NCBI GenBank assembly: GCA_019744975.1
Contig: JAIETP010000010.1
Span: 124,001-188,000 of the forward strand
Direction of reading: 5' to 3'
Source of the DNA: Burkholderiales bacterium
GTDB lineage: Bacteria > Pseudomonadota > Gammaproteobacteria > Burkholderiales > SG8-41
Length of the DNA stretch: 64,000 bases
In this document: positions 33,820 to 42,584 of the stretch, in pieces
Layout of the letters: each line of letters opens with the position of its first letter
Position numbering within the stretch: the stretch's first letter is position 1
Program-made: the position numbers and the translations under genes
Notes under the pieces: generated by a model
What the model was told of the DNA's origin: nothing
The model's database searches: none
Seen by the model: the letters and a program-made list of their open reading frames with translations, nothing else

Positions 33820-35418
33820 TCAATTCGATACGGTAATGAAATGTCGCACGACCGGCGGCTGCTCGCCGACGTGAAATGCCCGTGCTTCACCCTGGACATC
33901 GGCATCGGCCTTGGTTACGCGCGCATGCTGCCGCTCATGTTCGGCCCAGCTCTCCACGAGAAAAAATTCGATGAACAGCGCAGGGTCGGCGGTGTCGCGC
34001 GTCAAGGCCCACTGATAAGCGCCATCGCGGCGGCGTTCTCCGGCCATGCGACTCATCACCGCAGCAAATTCGGCAGCGCGCGATTCGTCAATCCGGTATT
34101 CGACGAAAACCATCACCGGACCGGCATCGCCTTCAACAGAAGCATGCACCATCGGCTCGGGCCAGTGCCCCGCTGGGCTGAGGTCCACCGGCACCTGGGA
34201 CAACACTTGTCGATGCACAGCCACCAGCGCCAGAATGGAACCGACTCCGGCCGCCACCAGAGCCGCACCGAGGCCGGCCCATGTCGCAACTGCGCCCCAG
34301 ACCAGGGAGCCCGCGGTCATCGCGCCAAAAAACACCATGCCGTAAATCGACAATCCGCGGCCGCGCACCCAGTCCGGCAGCGCGTTCTGCGCGGCAACAT
34401 TGAGCGACGACAGCACAAAGATCCAGCACACCCCGGCAGCCAGGCATGACACCAGAGCCGCGGCTCGCATCGGCACCAGACCCAGCGTCAGCAGCACGGC
34501 GGCCATGCCCAGTGTGCCGAGCATCACCAAACGATGCGCACCGGCATACCGGTCGATTCGCGGCAGCAGCAGCGCGCCGCCGACCGCACCCAAGCCCACC
34601 GCGCCGACCATCACACCATACAGCGACGCATCGGCCTTCAATCCGGTGCGCACGATCAGCGGAAGCAACGCCCAAAACGCCGAAGCAAACACAAAAAACG
34701 CGACCGCGCGCCACAGCACGATCTTCAGCGCCGGTGCATGCATTGCATAACGCACACCGGCAGCGATAGCCGGCAGAAAATTTTCGGGCAATCGTTTTGC
34801 CGGCACCACGGCCGGTGACCACCACAGGATCGCCGCGAGAATCACCAGTTCCGACAAACCGTTCAGAAGAAACGCCGCACCGGCACCCGAGGCAAGAATG
34901 ATCAGCCCGCCCAGCGTCGGGCCAATGGCGCGCGCGACATTCAAGCCCGCGGAGTTGAGCGCCACTGCCGGTTTCAGTTCGGCGCGCGGCACCAGGCTGG
35001 GCACCACGGACTGCCAAACCGGCGCCATGAATGCCGATGCGGTACCGAGCAGGAAAGTGATCGCCAGCAGGATCCATGCATCGACCCGCCCGGTAAACGC
35101 CAGCATGCCCAATGTCATGGCAAGCACACACTTGATCGCCGTCAGCGATATCAGCAACCGCCGGCGGTCAAAGAGATCGGCCATGGCGCCCGCCGGCAAT
35201 GCAAACAGCGCCATCGCCGCGGTCGTCGAGGCTTGCACCAGCGACACCACGAATGGCGACGGCGACAGCGAAGTCATCAGCCAGGCCGCCGATACATCGT
35301 GCATCCACGTGCCGATATTGGAGATCAGCGTCGCGGTCCACAACAGCGCGAACATCCGGTGCCGGAACGGCGCGAACGGCGAAACAGTCACCGGAACATC
35401 CGTGGCCGCCCGGTTCAT
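33820..35418 (-). CDS. MFS transporter (EntS-like, MFS_3) with C-terminal ferredoxin-like domain
   Basis: A 532-residue protein. The first 400 residues form 12 membrane helices of the major facilitator superfamily, with FAPFRHRMFALLWTATLISN, GTWMHDVSAAWLMTSLSPSP, PAGAMADLFDRRRLLISLTA and ATFRSEQ-type loops of the EntS/DUF894 family of exporters. The last ~100 residues (VMVFVEYRIDESRAAEFAAV, DPALFIEFFLVESWAEHERQ) form a soluble antibiotic-biosynthesis-monooxygenase-like domain often fused to this exporter group. The ATG lies eight bases after the upstream amidohydrolase stop, so it is in that operon; it may export a product or toxic intermediate. Confidence 0.9.
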   Translation of the reverse strand: MNRAATDVPVTVSPFAPFRHRMFALLWTATLISNIGTWMHDVSAAWLMTSLSPSPFVVSLVQASTTAAMALFALPAGAMADLFDRRRLLISLTAIKCVLAMTLGMLAFTGRVDAWILLAITFLLGTASAFMAPVWQSVVPSLVPRAELKPAVALNSAGLNVARAIGPTLGGLIILASGAGAAFLLNGLSELVILAAILWWSPAVVPAKRLPENFLPAIAAGVRYAMHAPALKIVLWRAVAFFVFASAFWALLPLIVRTGLKADASLYGVMVGAVGLGAVGGALLLPRIDRYAGAHRLVMLGTLGMAAVLLTLGLVPMRAAALVSCLAAGVCWIFVLSSLNVAAQNALPDWVRGRGLSIYGMVFFGAMTAGSLVWGAVATWAGLGAALVAAGVGSILALVAVHRQVLSQVPVDLSPAGHWPEPMVHASVEGDAGPVMVFVEYRIDESRAAEFAAVMSRMAGERRRDGAYQWALTRDTADPALFIEFFLVESWAEHERQHARVTKADADVQGEARAFHVGEQPPVVRHFITVSN

Positions 35419-35425
35419 CGCCCGC

Positions 35426-37255
35426 TCAGAACGCAAAACAGCCGCAGGCAAACGCCCCGCCGCCGATATCAAACTCAAATCGCGGCGATTGGCCCGCCGC
35501 CATCGCGTGACTGATTGCGCATGCCTGCGCATGCTTCTGCAGCGGTGTGCTGCGTTGCTGATAACCCCCGTAGTGTTTCACCGGCGACCAGTCGGGCAGT
35601 ATCGGTGGCGCGCCGGGATCAAGGCCGGAAAATTCGGCTGCCGCGTACACCGGTTTGCCGCCTACTGCAGTCAGCACCGACTGCAGATTCCTGATCTCCG
35701 CCTCCGGCATGTCGAAATACGGCGCGGAGAGTACGGCGAAATCCGCAAGCTGCCCCGGCAGCAGCGCACCCTTCCTGCCGTCTTCGCTGGAAAACCACGC
35801 CGAACCCTCGGTCCACAGCCGCAACGCCTCGCGCCGGTCGAGGCGGTTCGATTCGCCATAGAGCACCGTGCCGCCGACCGTGCGCCCGCTGACCAGCCAC
35901 CACAGGCTGACAAAAGGGTTGTAGCTCGCCACGCGCGTGGCATCGGTGCCCGCGCCCACCGGCACGCCGGCCGCGAGCATGCGGCGAATCGGCGGTGATG
36001 CGGCAGCAGCAGCCGCGCCGTAACGATCGCTGAAATATTCGCCCTGGAAGGCCATCCGGTGCTGGATCGCGATGCCGCCTCCCAAGGCGGCAATGCGTTC
36101 GATGCTGCGCTCGCCGATGGTTTCGGCATGGTCGATGATCCAGTGCAGCCCCGTCAGCGGAATCTCTCGATGCACCGACTCGATGACATCGAGCATGCGG
36201 CGGATCGACTCGTCATAGGTGGCGTGGATGCGGAACGGCCAGCGCTGCGCCGCGAGCAAGCGCAGCACCGGGGCCAGTTCGGCCTCCATGCTGCCCGACA
36301 AGTCCGGACGCGGCTCGAGAAAATCCTCGAAGTCCGCCGCGGAGAACACCAGCATCTCGCCGGCGCCGTTGTGGCGGTACATATCATCGCCCTGCCCGGG
36401 TTTCACCTGCTTCACCCAGCCGCTGAAATCCTCCAGTTCCTGTTTTGGGCGTTGCGTGAACAGGTTGTAAGCAATGCGCACCGTGAGCTGGCCGTCCTTG
36501 TGCAGGCGGTCGATCACGGCATAGTCCTGCGGATAATTCTGGAAACCACCGCCGGCATCGATCACGCTGGTGATGCCCAGCCGGTTCAATTCCCGCATGA
36601 AATGGCGCGATGAATTGATCTGTGCTTCCGACGACAACTTCGGGCCGCGGGCCAGTGTGGCATACAGGATGGTGGCGTTCGGCCGCGCGATCAGCATGCC
36701 GTTGGGATTGCCTTGCTTGTCACGCTGAATCTCGCCGCCGGGCGGTTGCGGAGTATCGCGCGTGTAGCCCACGGCCTGCAGCGCGGCGCGGTTGAGCAGT
36801 GCCCGGTCATACAGATGGAGGATGAACACCGGCGTATCTGGTGAGATGGCGTTGAGTTCATCGAGCGTCGGCAACCGCTTCTCGGCAAACTGCATCTCGG
36901 AAAATCCGCCGATCACTCGCACCCATTGTCCGGGCGGCGTGCGCTGCACCTGTTCGCGCAGCATGCGCAGCGCGTCGGCCAGGGACGGCACGCCATCCCA
37001 GCGCAGCTCAAGGTTGTAGTTGAGTCCTCCGCGGATCAGGTGTGTATGTGAATCGATCAGCCCCGGAATCATCGTGCGCCCGCACAGGTCGGTGACCCGC
37101 GTTGACGCATCCTTTAACCGCAGGACATCGGCATCGCTGCCGACAGCCTGCACCTTGCCTGCACGCACCGCCAGCGCCGCGGCAAAACCGCCGCCGGCAG
37201 CAATCCGCCCGTTATGCAGTATCCAGTCGGCACTGTCCTGCACAGCGGTGCTCAT
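35426..37255 (-). CDS. YtcJ-like amidohydrolase
   Basis: A 609-residue metal-dependent hydrolase of the amidohydrolase_3/YtcJ family. It has the N-terminal beta domain (DWILHNGRIAAGGGFAAALA), the first metal motif in IPGLIDSHTHLIRGGLNYNL, a large insert typical of YtcJ, later ligands in LHWIIDHAETIGERSIERIA, and GVPVGAGTDATRVASYNPFV with the catalytic Asp. A PGQLADFAVLSAPYFDMPEA segment returns to the beta domain. ATG preferred over an upstream GTG, with AAGGAG at good spacing. The C terminus (HAMAAGQSPRFEFDIGGGAF) is a Cys-containing tail. Operon: isochorismatase-like, this gene, MFS exporter. Confidence 0.92.
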   Translation of the reverse strand: MSTAVQDSADWILHNGRIAAGGGFAAALAVRAGKVQAVGSDADVLRLKDASTRVTDLCGRTMIPGLIDSHTHLIRGGLNYNLELRWDGVPSLADALRMLREQVQRTPPGQWVRVIGGFSEMQFAEKRLPTLDELNAISPDTPVFILHLYDRALLNRAALQAVGYTRDTPQPPGGEIQRDKQGNPNGMLIARPNATILYATLARGPKLSSEAQINSSRHFMRELNRLGITSVIDAGGGFQNYPQDYAVIDRLHKDGQLTVRIAYNLFTQRPKQELEDFSGWVKQVKPGQGDDMYRHNGAGEMLVFSAADFEDFLEPRPDLSGSMEAELAPVLRLLAAQRWPFRIHATYDESIRRMLDVIESVHREIPLTGLHWIIDHAETIGERSIERIAALGGGIAIQHRMAFQGEYFSDRYGAAAAAASPPIRRMLAAGVPVGAGTDATRVASYNPFVSLWWLVSGRTVGGTVLYGESNRLDRREALRLWTEGSAWFSSEDGRKGALLPGQLADFAVLSAPYFDMPEAEIRNLQSVLTAVGGKPVYAAAEFSGLDPGAPPILPDWSPVKHYGGYQQRSTPLQKHAQACAISHAMAAGQSPRFEFDIGGGAFACGCFAF

Positions 37256-37292
37256 TGCCACTCCTTCAACGTATATCGCATTCGCAGCCAGG

Positions 37293-37973
37293 TTATTTGG
37301 CGGGACGCGGACCGATGCGCTCGCCGTGGCTCACGCGCTCCGGCGCCTTGTGCACCAGCGTGTACGCGTAATCGACGCCCATACCGTAAGCGCCGGAATG
37401 CTCGCGCACCAGCGTAATCGTCGCATCGTAGGTCTCCTTGCGCGCCCAGTCACGCTGCAGCTCCAGCAGCACCTGCTGCCAGGTCACCGGCACCACGCCG
37501 GCCTGCACCATGCGGTCCATCGAATACTTGTGCGCGTCCACCGAAGTGCCGCCGGAGGCATCGGCGACCATGTAGATCTCGTAGCCGCCATCACGCATCG
37601 CATCGAGAGCAAACATCAGGTTGCAGACTTCCGTCCACAGCCCCGACACCACGATCTTCCTGCGCTTGTTGGCGGCCAGCGCATCGCGCACGTTCTGGTC
37701 ATCCCAGGAATTCATCGACGTGCGCTCGAGTATCTTGTGCTGCGGGAATACCGCCAGCAATTCCGGATAGGTGTGCCCTGAAAAACTTTCCGTCTCGACA
37801 GTGGTGATCGTCGTCGGCACGCTGAAGATTTTCGCGGCCTTGGCCAGCGCAACGACATTGTTCTTCAGCGCCTGACGGTCGATTGATTGCACACCGAAGG
37901 CCATCTGCGGCTGTTGGTCGATGAAAATGAACTGGCAGTTTTGCGGGGTCAGCAATTCGGTGTAGTTTGGCAT
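37293..37973 (-). CDS. Isochorismatase-like cysteine hydrolase (YcaC-like)
   Basis: A 226-residue hydrolase. The catalytic triad of the family is visible: Asp in FIFIDQQPQMAFGV, Lys in the AANKRRKIVVSGL region and the nucleophile Cys in SGLWTEVCNLMFALDA, followed by GYEIYMVADASGGTSVDAHK. This matches the YcaC/hydrolase group that cleaves C-N bonds in amides or similar compounds, rather than true isochorismatase. It is first in a three-gene operon and divergent from an HxlR regulator, a common pairing for this family, which suggests the regulator controls it. Confidence 0.92.
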   Translation of the reverse strand: MPNYTELLTPQNCQFIFIDQQPQMAFGVQSIDRQALKNNVVALAKAAKIFSVPTTITTVETESFSGHTYPELLAVFPQHKILERTSMNSWDDQNVRDALAANKRRKIVVSGLWTEVCNLMFALDAMRDGGYEIYMVADASGGTSVDAHKYSMDRMVQAGVVPVTWQQVLLELQRDWARKETYDATITLVREHSGAYGMGVDYAYTLVHKAPERVSHGERIGPRPAK

Positions 37974-38095
37974 GGGGTGATCCTTTATGACGCGCGACGC
38001 GTGTGATTCATTAATTGGGGATGGTGCGCGAACCCGTGATCGGTCACGGCAGGCCCGCAAACAAAATATACGTGCTGCCTCGGCGCCGCGATAGA

Positions 38096-38113
38096 GGTTA
38101 CGCGACAGTAACC
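38096..38113. promoter_or_regulatory. Candidate HxlR operator palindrome
   Basis: GGTTACGCGACAGTAACC is a perfect 6+6 inverted repeat with a six-base spacer in the divergent promoter region between the hydrolase operon and the HxlR-type gene. HxlR proteins bind GTAC/TAC-type dyads of this size. A second dyad, CCGTGA-TCGG-TCACGG, lies at 38034-38049, nearer the hydrolase start. Confidence 0.45.
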
Positions 38114-38227
38114 ACCACAGCGAGCAGGGTTTTGACAAAACGAAGGCGCTGCCGAACAATCCCTTCGCTCGATACAAGGTCACCATTGGAGCTTGCCGCC
38201 GCCAACCACAATGACAATGAGCCTCAG

Positions 38228-38563
38228 ATGACTCCCCGAACACCGCACCGCAACCCGCCGCCCGATGATTGCCCGCTCGACCTGTGTTTGAAATTCCTGG
38301 CGAGCGCCTGGACCACGCGCATCCTCTGGTTCCTCGGCTGTGGACCGCGCCACTTCGGCGCGCTGCGCCGCGACCTGCGCGGCATCTCGGCCAATGTACT
38401 GACGCAGCGCCTGCGCCGCATGGAAGCCCAGGGCCTGATCGCGCGCCGCTCGCTGCCGACCAAACCGCCGCAGGTGGAATACCGGCTGACCCCGCGCGGA
38501 CGCGCATTCCAGCCGGTGCTCAACGCCATGATCCGCGTTGCCCGCAAGGTCGGCCCCGAGTGA
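38228..38563 (+). CDS. HxlR family winged-helix transcriptional regulator
   Basis: A 111-residue DNA-binding protein. The HxlR pattern is clear: CPLDLCLKFLASAWTTRILW, then LGCGPRHFGALRRDLRGISA, NVLTQRLRRMEAQGLIARRS and the wing PPQVEYRLTPRGRAFQPVLN. Members are dimeric regulators, some redox-sensing through the N-terminal Cys (present here in DDCPLDLC). It is divergent from the isochorismatase-like operon and probably regulates it through the palindromes between them. ATG at MTPRTPHRN chosen because conserved sequence begins there; upstream open frame has no homology pattern. Confidence 0.9.
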   Translation: MTPRTPHRNPPPDDCPLDLCLKFLASAWTTRILWFLGCGPRHFGALRRDLRGISANVLTQRLRRMEAQGLIARRSLPTKPPQVEYRLTPRGRAFQPVLNAMIRVARKVGPE

Positions 38564-38597
38564 TGGCTAGAGGCTGCCGCAGTCCCGAGAATTAAGT

Positions 38598-38627
38598 ATA
38601 AGTATTTGTTTTTATTGATATTTTTAT
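38598..38627 (+). repeat. Dispersed AT-rich repeat, copy 5 (best match to consensus)
   Basis: ATAAGTATTTGTTTTTATTG followed by ATATTTTTAT. It ends 15 bases before the ATG of the lyase-like gene, which has no good Shine-Dalgarno (GAAAAAGAAACC), so this element occupies the expected leader. Confidence 0.75.
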
Positions 38628-38642
38628 AACGAAAAAGAAACC

Positions 38643-40097
38643 ATGCCCTCAGATTCCGGTAACACCCTCGACATCAACGCCAGCTTCCGCGGCGGCGGCC
38701 GCTCGGTCGAATTCCTCGACCAGATCAACAAGGCCTCAATCGTGATGCTGGCCGAAACCGGCATCGTGCCGCGCGACGTGGCGCAGCGCATCGCCAAAGG
38801 CATCGCCGAGGTCATCGAAAACGAAAAAAACGGCAAGGCAGGATTCGCGCCGCGCAGTTCCGCCGACTATCTCGATTACGAACCGCGGCTGATCAAGGTG
38901 GCCGGCCAGGAAGCCTCGCGCCTGCACACCGGCCGCAGCCGGCAGGACATCGCCTCCACCATCGCAAGGATGAACCTGCGCGACGGCCTGCTGCAAACCA
39001 TCGCGGCACTGATCGCCGTGCGTGAATCATTGCTCACGAAGGCCGAACAACACATCGACACCATCATCCCCGCCTACACCCACGGCGTGCAGGCGCAGCC
39101 CACCACTTTTGCGCATTACCTGCTGGCCTTTGAATCGGCGCTGGCCCGCGCCACGGAACGGTTACAAGAAACGTATGTGCGGGTCAACAAATGCCCGCTC
39201 GGCGCTGCAGCCTTGGCGACATCCAGTTTCCCGCTGGACAGGAATCGTCTGGCGGAACTGCTGGGCTTCGAAGGCCTCGTCGAAAACGCCTACGACGCCA
39301 ACCACCTCGCGCCGATCGACAGCGCACTCGAAGTCGCCGCAGCCATCAGCAGCGCGGCAATTCAGACGGGGATGTTCGCGCAGGACATCCACGCGCAATA
39401 CGCCGAACCCGTGCCCTGGTTCATGCTCGCCGCGGGTGAACTGACCGGCACCAGCAGCATCATGCCGCAGAAGCGCAACCCGGCCGCCCTCGAACAATTG
39501 CGCGCGCAGTCGAGCATCCTGCTCAGCGAAATGCAGACCATGACCTGGGTATCTCACAACAACCGCCCGGGCATGTTCGACTACCGCATGTACGACCCGG
39601 TGCCGGTCGGTCGCGCGCTGCAGGTGTTCAAACTGTTCAAACAGGTGGTGGATGCGCTGGTGGTCAACAAGGCGCGGGCACTGGAAGAAGTGCATGCCGA
39701 TTATTCAACCACCACCGAAATCGCCGATGCACTGCTGCAGCGGGCCGAAGTGCCCTTCCGCACCGGGCATCATTTTGCGTCGAAGCTGACGGACTTCGGG
39801 CGGGGCAAAGGTTTGAAGCTGCAGGAGATTCCGTTTGCCGAGGTGGCGCGGATTTATGAGGAACAGGCGAAGGCGAAACTGCCGATGACGGAGAAAGATT
39901 TCCGCGATGTGATCAGTGCGGAAACTATGGTGTTTGGCAGGAAGGGATTGGGGGGGCCGCAACCGACCGAAATCCAACGGCATCTCTCCAACGGAAAAAT
40001 AGCTATTAAATTAGAATTGGACACGCAAAAAACTATTGCCACAAAAGCAATAAATTACAACCTCCAGCTTTCGCACATGTTTTTACGATTGCAATAA
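38643..40097 (+). CDS. Argininosuccinate lyase-like protein with replaced C-terminal tail
   Basis: A 484-residue member of the fumarase/argininosuccinate lyase superfamily: RLHTGRSRQDIASTIARMNL, THGVQAQPTTFAHYLLAFES (catalytic region), and the signature GTSSIMPQKRNPAALEQLRA. It resembles the ArgH-like paralogues of Burkholderiales that lie beside Bug genes rather than biosynthetic ArgH, so the reaction is not assigned. Up to QPTEIQRHL the codons are GC-rich; the last ~36 residues (SNGKIAIKLELDTQKTIATK onward) come from AT-rich DNA and look foreign. The native 3' end was apparently lost when the adjoining SIR2/kinase island inserted. A 5' fragment of the same gene occurs near 33.6 kb. Confidence 0.85.
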   Translation: MPSDSGNTLDINASFRGGGRSVEFLDQINKASIVMLAETGIVPRDVAQRIAKGIAEVIENEKNGKAGFAPRSSADYLDYEPRLIKVAGQEASRLHTGRSRQDIASTIARMNLRDGLLQTIAALIAVRESLLTKAEQHIDTIIPAYTHGVQAQPTTFAHYLLAFESALARATERLQETYVRVNKCPLGAAALATSSFPLDRNRLAELLGFEGLVENAYDANHLAPIDSALEVAAAISSAAIQTGMFAQDIHAQYAEPVPWFMLAAGELTGTSSIMPQKRNPAALEQLRAQSSILLSEMQTMTWVSHNNRPGMFDYRMYDPVPVGRALQVFKLFKQVVDALVVNKARALEEVHADYSTTTEIADALLQRAEVPFRTGHHFASKLTDFGRGKGLKLQEIPFAEVARIYEEQAKAKLPMTEKDFRDVISAETMVFGRKGLGGPQPTEIQRHLSNGKIAIKLELDTQKTIATKAINYNLQLSHMFLRLQ

Positions 40098-40152
40098 GTG
40101 CCATGCAATGCGCGTGTATACCCACTAAATCATCTGCCGAAAGGGTTCGGAT

Positions 40153-40725
40153 ATGACATTTAATCAAGATCAACCAGCATACATATCCTTGCGTGATCAA
40201 GTGGGTGAGCGCACCAAAAGACTGCTAGTTTGGGCTGGTGCAGGACTAAGTGCTGGCGCAAAAATGCCAACATGGGCGCAGCTTAAAAATAATTTGATTG
40301 ATGCCGCCAGACTTAAATCCAAAACCTTGGATAGTTCATCGAGAATAAAAGCCGAAAAAACAATAATTACCGTACTAAATGAGAAAAATCCTTGGGTAGG
40401 ATTTAAAGTTTTACGAGACGAATTGCTCGGCCCCACATCTTATCAAGATGAAGTAAAGCGCTCTTTTCAACTAGCAGATAGTGCCCCAGTACCAAATGCT
40501 TACAAAAACATCTGGCGACTTCCCATTCAAGGGGTTTTAAATCTAAATATCGACAGAATTGCCACCCGAGCAATTCAGGAAATAAAACCCTCAACAACCC
40601 CCCATGAGTTTTCGGGCGATCAAGCCGGAAATCTGACCCACGTATTGAATGGTGTACGCCCTTTTATCGCCAACTTGCACGGAACACTTGATAACGTTTC
40701 AACTTGGGTTTTCACGCACGAATAA
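40153..40725 (+). CDS. SIR2-like NADase domain (N-terminal half of an interrupted SIR2-kinase gene)
   Basis: A 190-residue frame. RLLVWAGAGLSAGAKMPTWA is the GAGxS NAD-binding loop, LNLNIDRIATRAIQ the TxxNxD-like element and FIANLHGTLDNVSTWVFTHE holds the catalytic His of SIR2-like domains in defence systems. The frame stops at TAA, but the next codons, still in frame, continue LSKLLKNKGYQNFLRSCIST and HTILMLGLTAED, which complete the SIR2 domain and lead straight into the kinase part. The TAA (GAA-TAA-CTT) therefore breaks one gene of 791 codons. Base composition is AT-rich, unlike the flanks. Defence role (NAD depletion after phage sensing) is inferred from family. Confidence 0.8.
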   Translation: MTFNQDQPAYISLRDQVGERTKRLLVWAGAGLSAGAKMPTWAQLKNNLIDAARLKSKTLDSSSRIKAEKTIITVLNEKNPWVGFKVLRDELLGPTSYQDEVKRSFQLADSAPVPNAYKNIWRLPIQGVLNLNIDRIATRAIQEIKPSTTPHEFSGDQAGNLTHVLNGVRPFIANLHGTLDNVSTWVFTHE

Positions 40726-40797
40726 CTTTCAAAGTTACTAAAAAATAAAGGCTATCAAAATTTTCTGAGGAGCTGCATAAGCACTCACACAATCCTT

Positions 40798-42528
40798 ATG
40801 CTTGGATTGACCGCTGAAGATCGAGCGGTTGGCGGGCATCTTGAATGGCTATCTAAAAACGGCATATCTACCGGACCACATTTTTGGCTCACAGATAGGC
40901 AAGATCAAGATACAGATTCTTGGGCGGAACAATCTGGAATTAGAATTATCAGGTATTCCAACAAAAACAACGATCATGCCGAGGTCGATGAATTCTTTAA
41001 GGCTCTAATCTCTTTCATTCCCAAAGATGAAGTAGATGACTTAAAACCGGTGGTATCTGCCAGCTACTTGTATGAATCACCCACCGACCTCCCCCCACCC
41101 GACGACCTTATTCTCAAAGACACCGAAACAATCCGATTGCTTCTAAATAAAAAAGCGAATCAAATTCTTTCTCCGGGAACAGATGAAAGCTTTGAAAATT
41201 ACGAGGATTTTTGCGCTACCTATGACGAAGCAATTCACCGAGCATGGTACGTATCGACCGCAAATAATAAAAATTATCTTTTAGGCTACAAAATTGAGTC
41301 TTTAATTGCACGTGGCGCCTTCGGGCAAGTCTATAAAGCCACCACAAAAAATGGCACTACCGTTGCAATAAAAGTATTACTAGAAGAAATTAGAAACAAT
41401 GGTGATTTACTTCGCAGCTTTAGACGTGGAATCAGATCAATGCGAATTACAGAGAATCATCAGTTGGATGGGATAGTTCGATATATCGATGCAACGGAAA
41501 TACCTGCCGTCGCAGTCATGGAATGGATTGATGGCCCCAATCTTTATGACGCGATAATGAGTAGGCAAATTTCTGACTGGTCCGATATTCTGAGAATCGG
41601 CCGAGATCTCGCAGGAATAATTAAAGCCGCTCATGCATTACCCGAGCGCGTACTTCATAGGGACTTACGCCCCGAAAATATAATGCTGAAGAACTTTTAT
41701 GTTGACCCGGATAACTGGGGGATAGTTGTATTGGATTTTGATTTATCTTGGCATCGCGGCGCCGTTGAAAGATCAGTAATGCACTCCACTGCGGTTGGCT
41801 ACCTTGCGCCAGAACAAATTCAAAGAATGCCGGGGGTGTCAACCAGGAACTCCTCGGTTGACTCTTTCGGCTTTGGAATGAGCATGTATTTTTCATGCAC
41901 AAGCAAGCCACCCCTCCCGGACCAACACAAGCACGTTGGCTGGATTGATCAGCTATGCACCCAAATAACCAAAGGGCGCCGCTGTGAATCATGGAAATCT
42001 ACGCCGAAGAGAATGGCTCGATTAATTGAATACTGCACACTTGATGAGCAGAGCCGAAGGTGGGACATGAGCCAAATCGAGTCCGAACTAACCGCATTAC
42101 TTGATGCCGTTCAAAATCCGTTAAAAGTAGTGTCCGCCGAACTTGCAACCGAGGAGATAGCCAATCACAGCAATCTTATGGAAGGCTATATGTGGAATCT
42201 AGACGAATCTAGTGCGTCAATTACACTACCATCCGGCACGTCGATTCAGTTGCAAGCCGATGAGATCGGCAAAGCAATTAATTTGAAACTTAGCTGGGGT
42301 CGGACGGGGCTAGAGGAAAGAAAAGGAATAGGAAAAACAATTTCGGCGGCTATGAATAAATCGATAGAGCGTTTACGTAGCGGTGGCTGGATTGTTGTAA
42401 GGCCGGAAATTAAAGTCAGTGAATTCTCCATCGATGCCAAATGTGACATTCAAGATGCATTACCTAAAATTAAAAAGCTTGGATCTACTATTGATTCCGC
42501 ATGCGACCATTTAAGAATTGGTAGTTAG
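40798..42528 (+). CDS. End of SIR2 domain plus Ser/Thr protein kinase domain (C-terminal half of interrupted gene)
   Basis: A 576-residue frame from the first ATG after the TAA. Residues 1-80 finish the SIR2-like domain (HFWLTDRQDQDTD). Residues ~160-430 are a eukaryotic-type kinase: glycine loop IARGAFGQVYKA, VAIKVLL lysine, RVLHRDLRPENIML catalytic loop, VVLDFDLSW in place of DFG, and VGYLAPEQIQ. About 130 more residues follow, including SIQLQADEIGKAINLKLSWG, with no recognised domain. All catalytic residues are present, with Gly of DFG replaced by Asp. The natural product is probably the single fused protein; separate translation from this ATG would lack a strong Shine-Dalgarno. Codon use is AT-rich, pointing to transfer. 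Confidence 0.8.
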   Translation: MLGLTAEDRAVGGHLEWLSKNGISTGPHFWLTDRQDQDTDSWAEQSGIRIIRYSNKNNDHAEVDEFFKALISFIPKDEVDDLKPVVSASYLYESPTDLPPPDDLILKDTETIRLLLNKKANQILSPGTDESFENYEDFCATYDEAIHRAWYVSTANNKNYLLGYKIESLIARGAFGQVYKATTKNGTTVAIKVLLEEIRNNGDLLRSFRRGIRSMRITENHQLDGIVRYIDATEIPAVAVMEWIDGPNLYDAIMSRQISDWSDILRIGRDLAGIIKAAHALPERVLHRDLRPENIMLKNFYVDPDNWGIVVLDFDLSWHRGAVERSVMHSTAVGYLAPEQIQRMPGVSTRNSSVDSFGFGMSMYFSCTSKPPLPDQHKHVGWIDQLCTQITKGRRCESWKSTPKRMARLIEYCTLDEQSRRWDMSQIESELTALLDAVQNPLKVVSAELATEEIANHSNLMEGYMWNLDESSASITLPSGTSIQLQADEIGKAINLKLSWGRTGLEERKGIGKTISAAMNKSIERLRSGGWIVVRPEIKVSEFSIDAKCDIQDALPKIKKLGSTIDSACDHLRIGS

Positions 42529-42584
42529 CGAAGAGTAAATCATGCCGAAGGTACTGGGGTCGATTTTTTCTTTACAAATTGGCA

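Noticed and set aside
40723-40725. TAA in the SIR2-kinase frame as a recoded codon.
   Set aside because: Sec uses TGA and pyrrolysine TAG; TAA recoding is not known in bacteria, and the residue is not at a catalytic position. Mutation or error is more likely.
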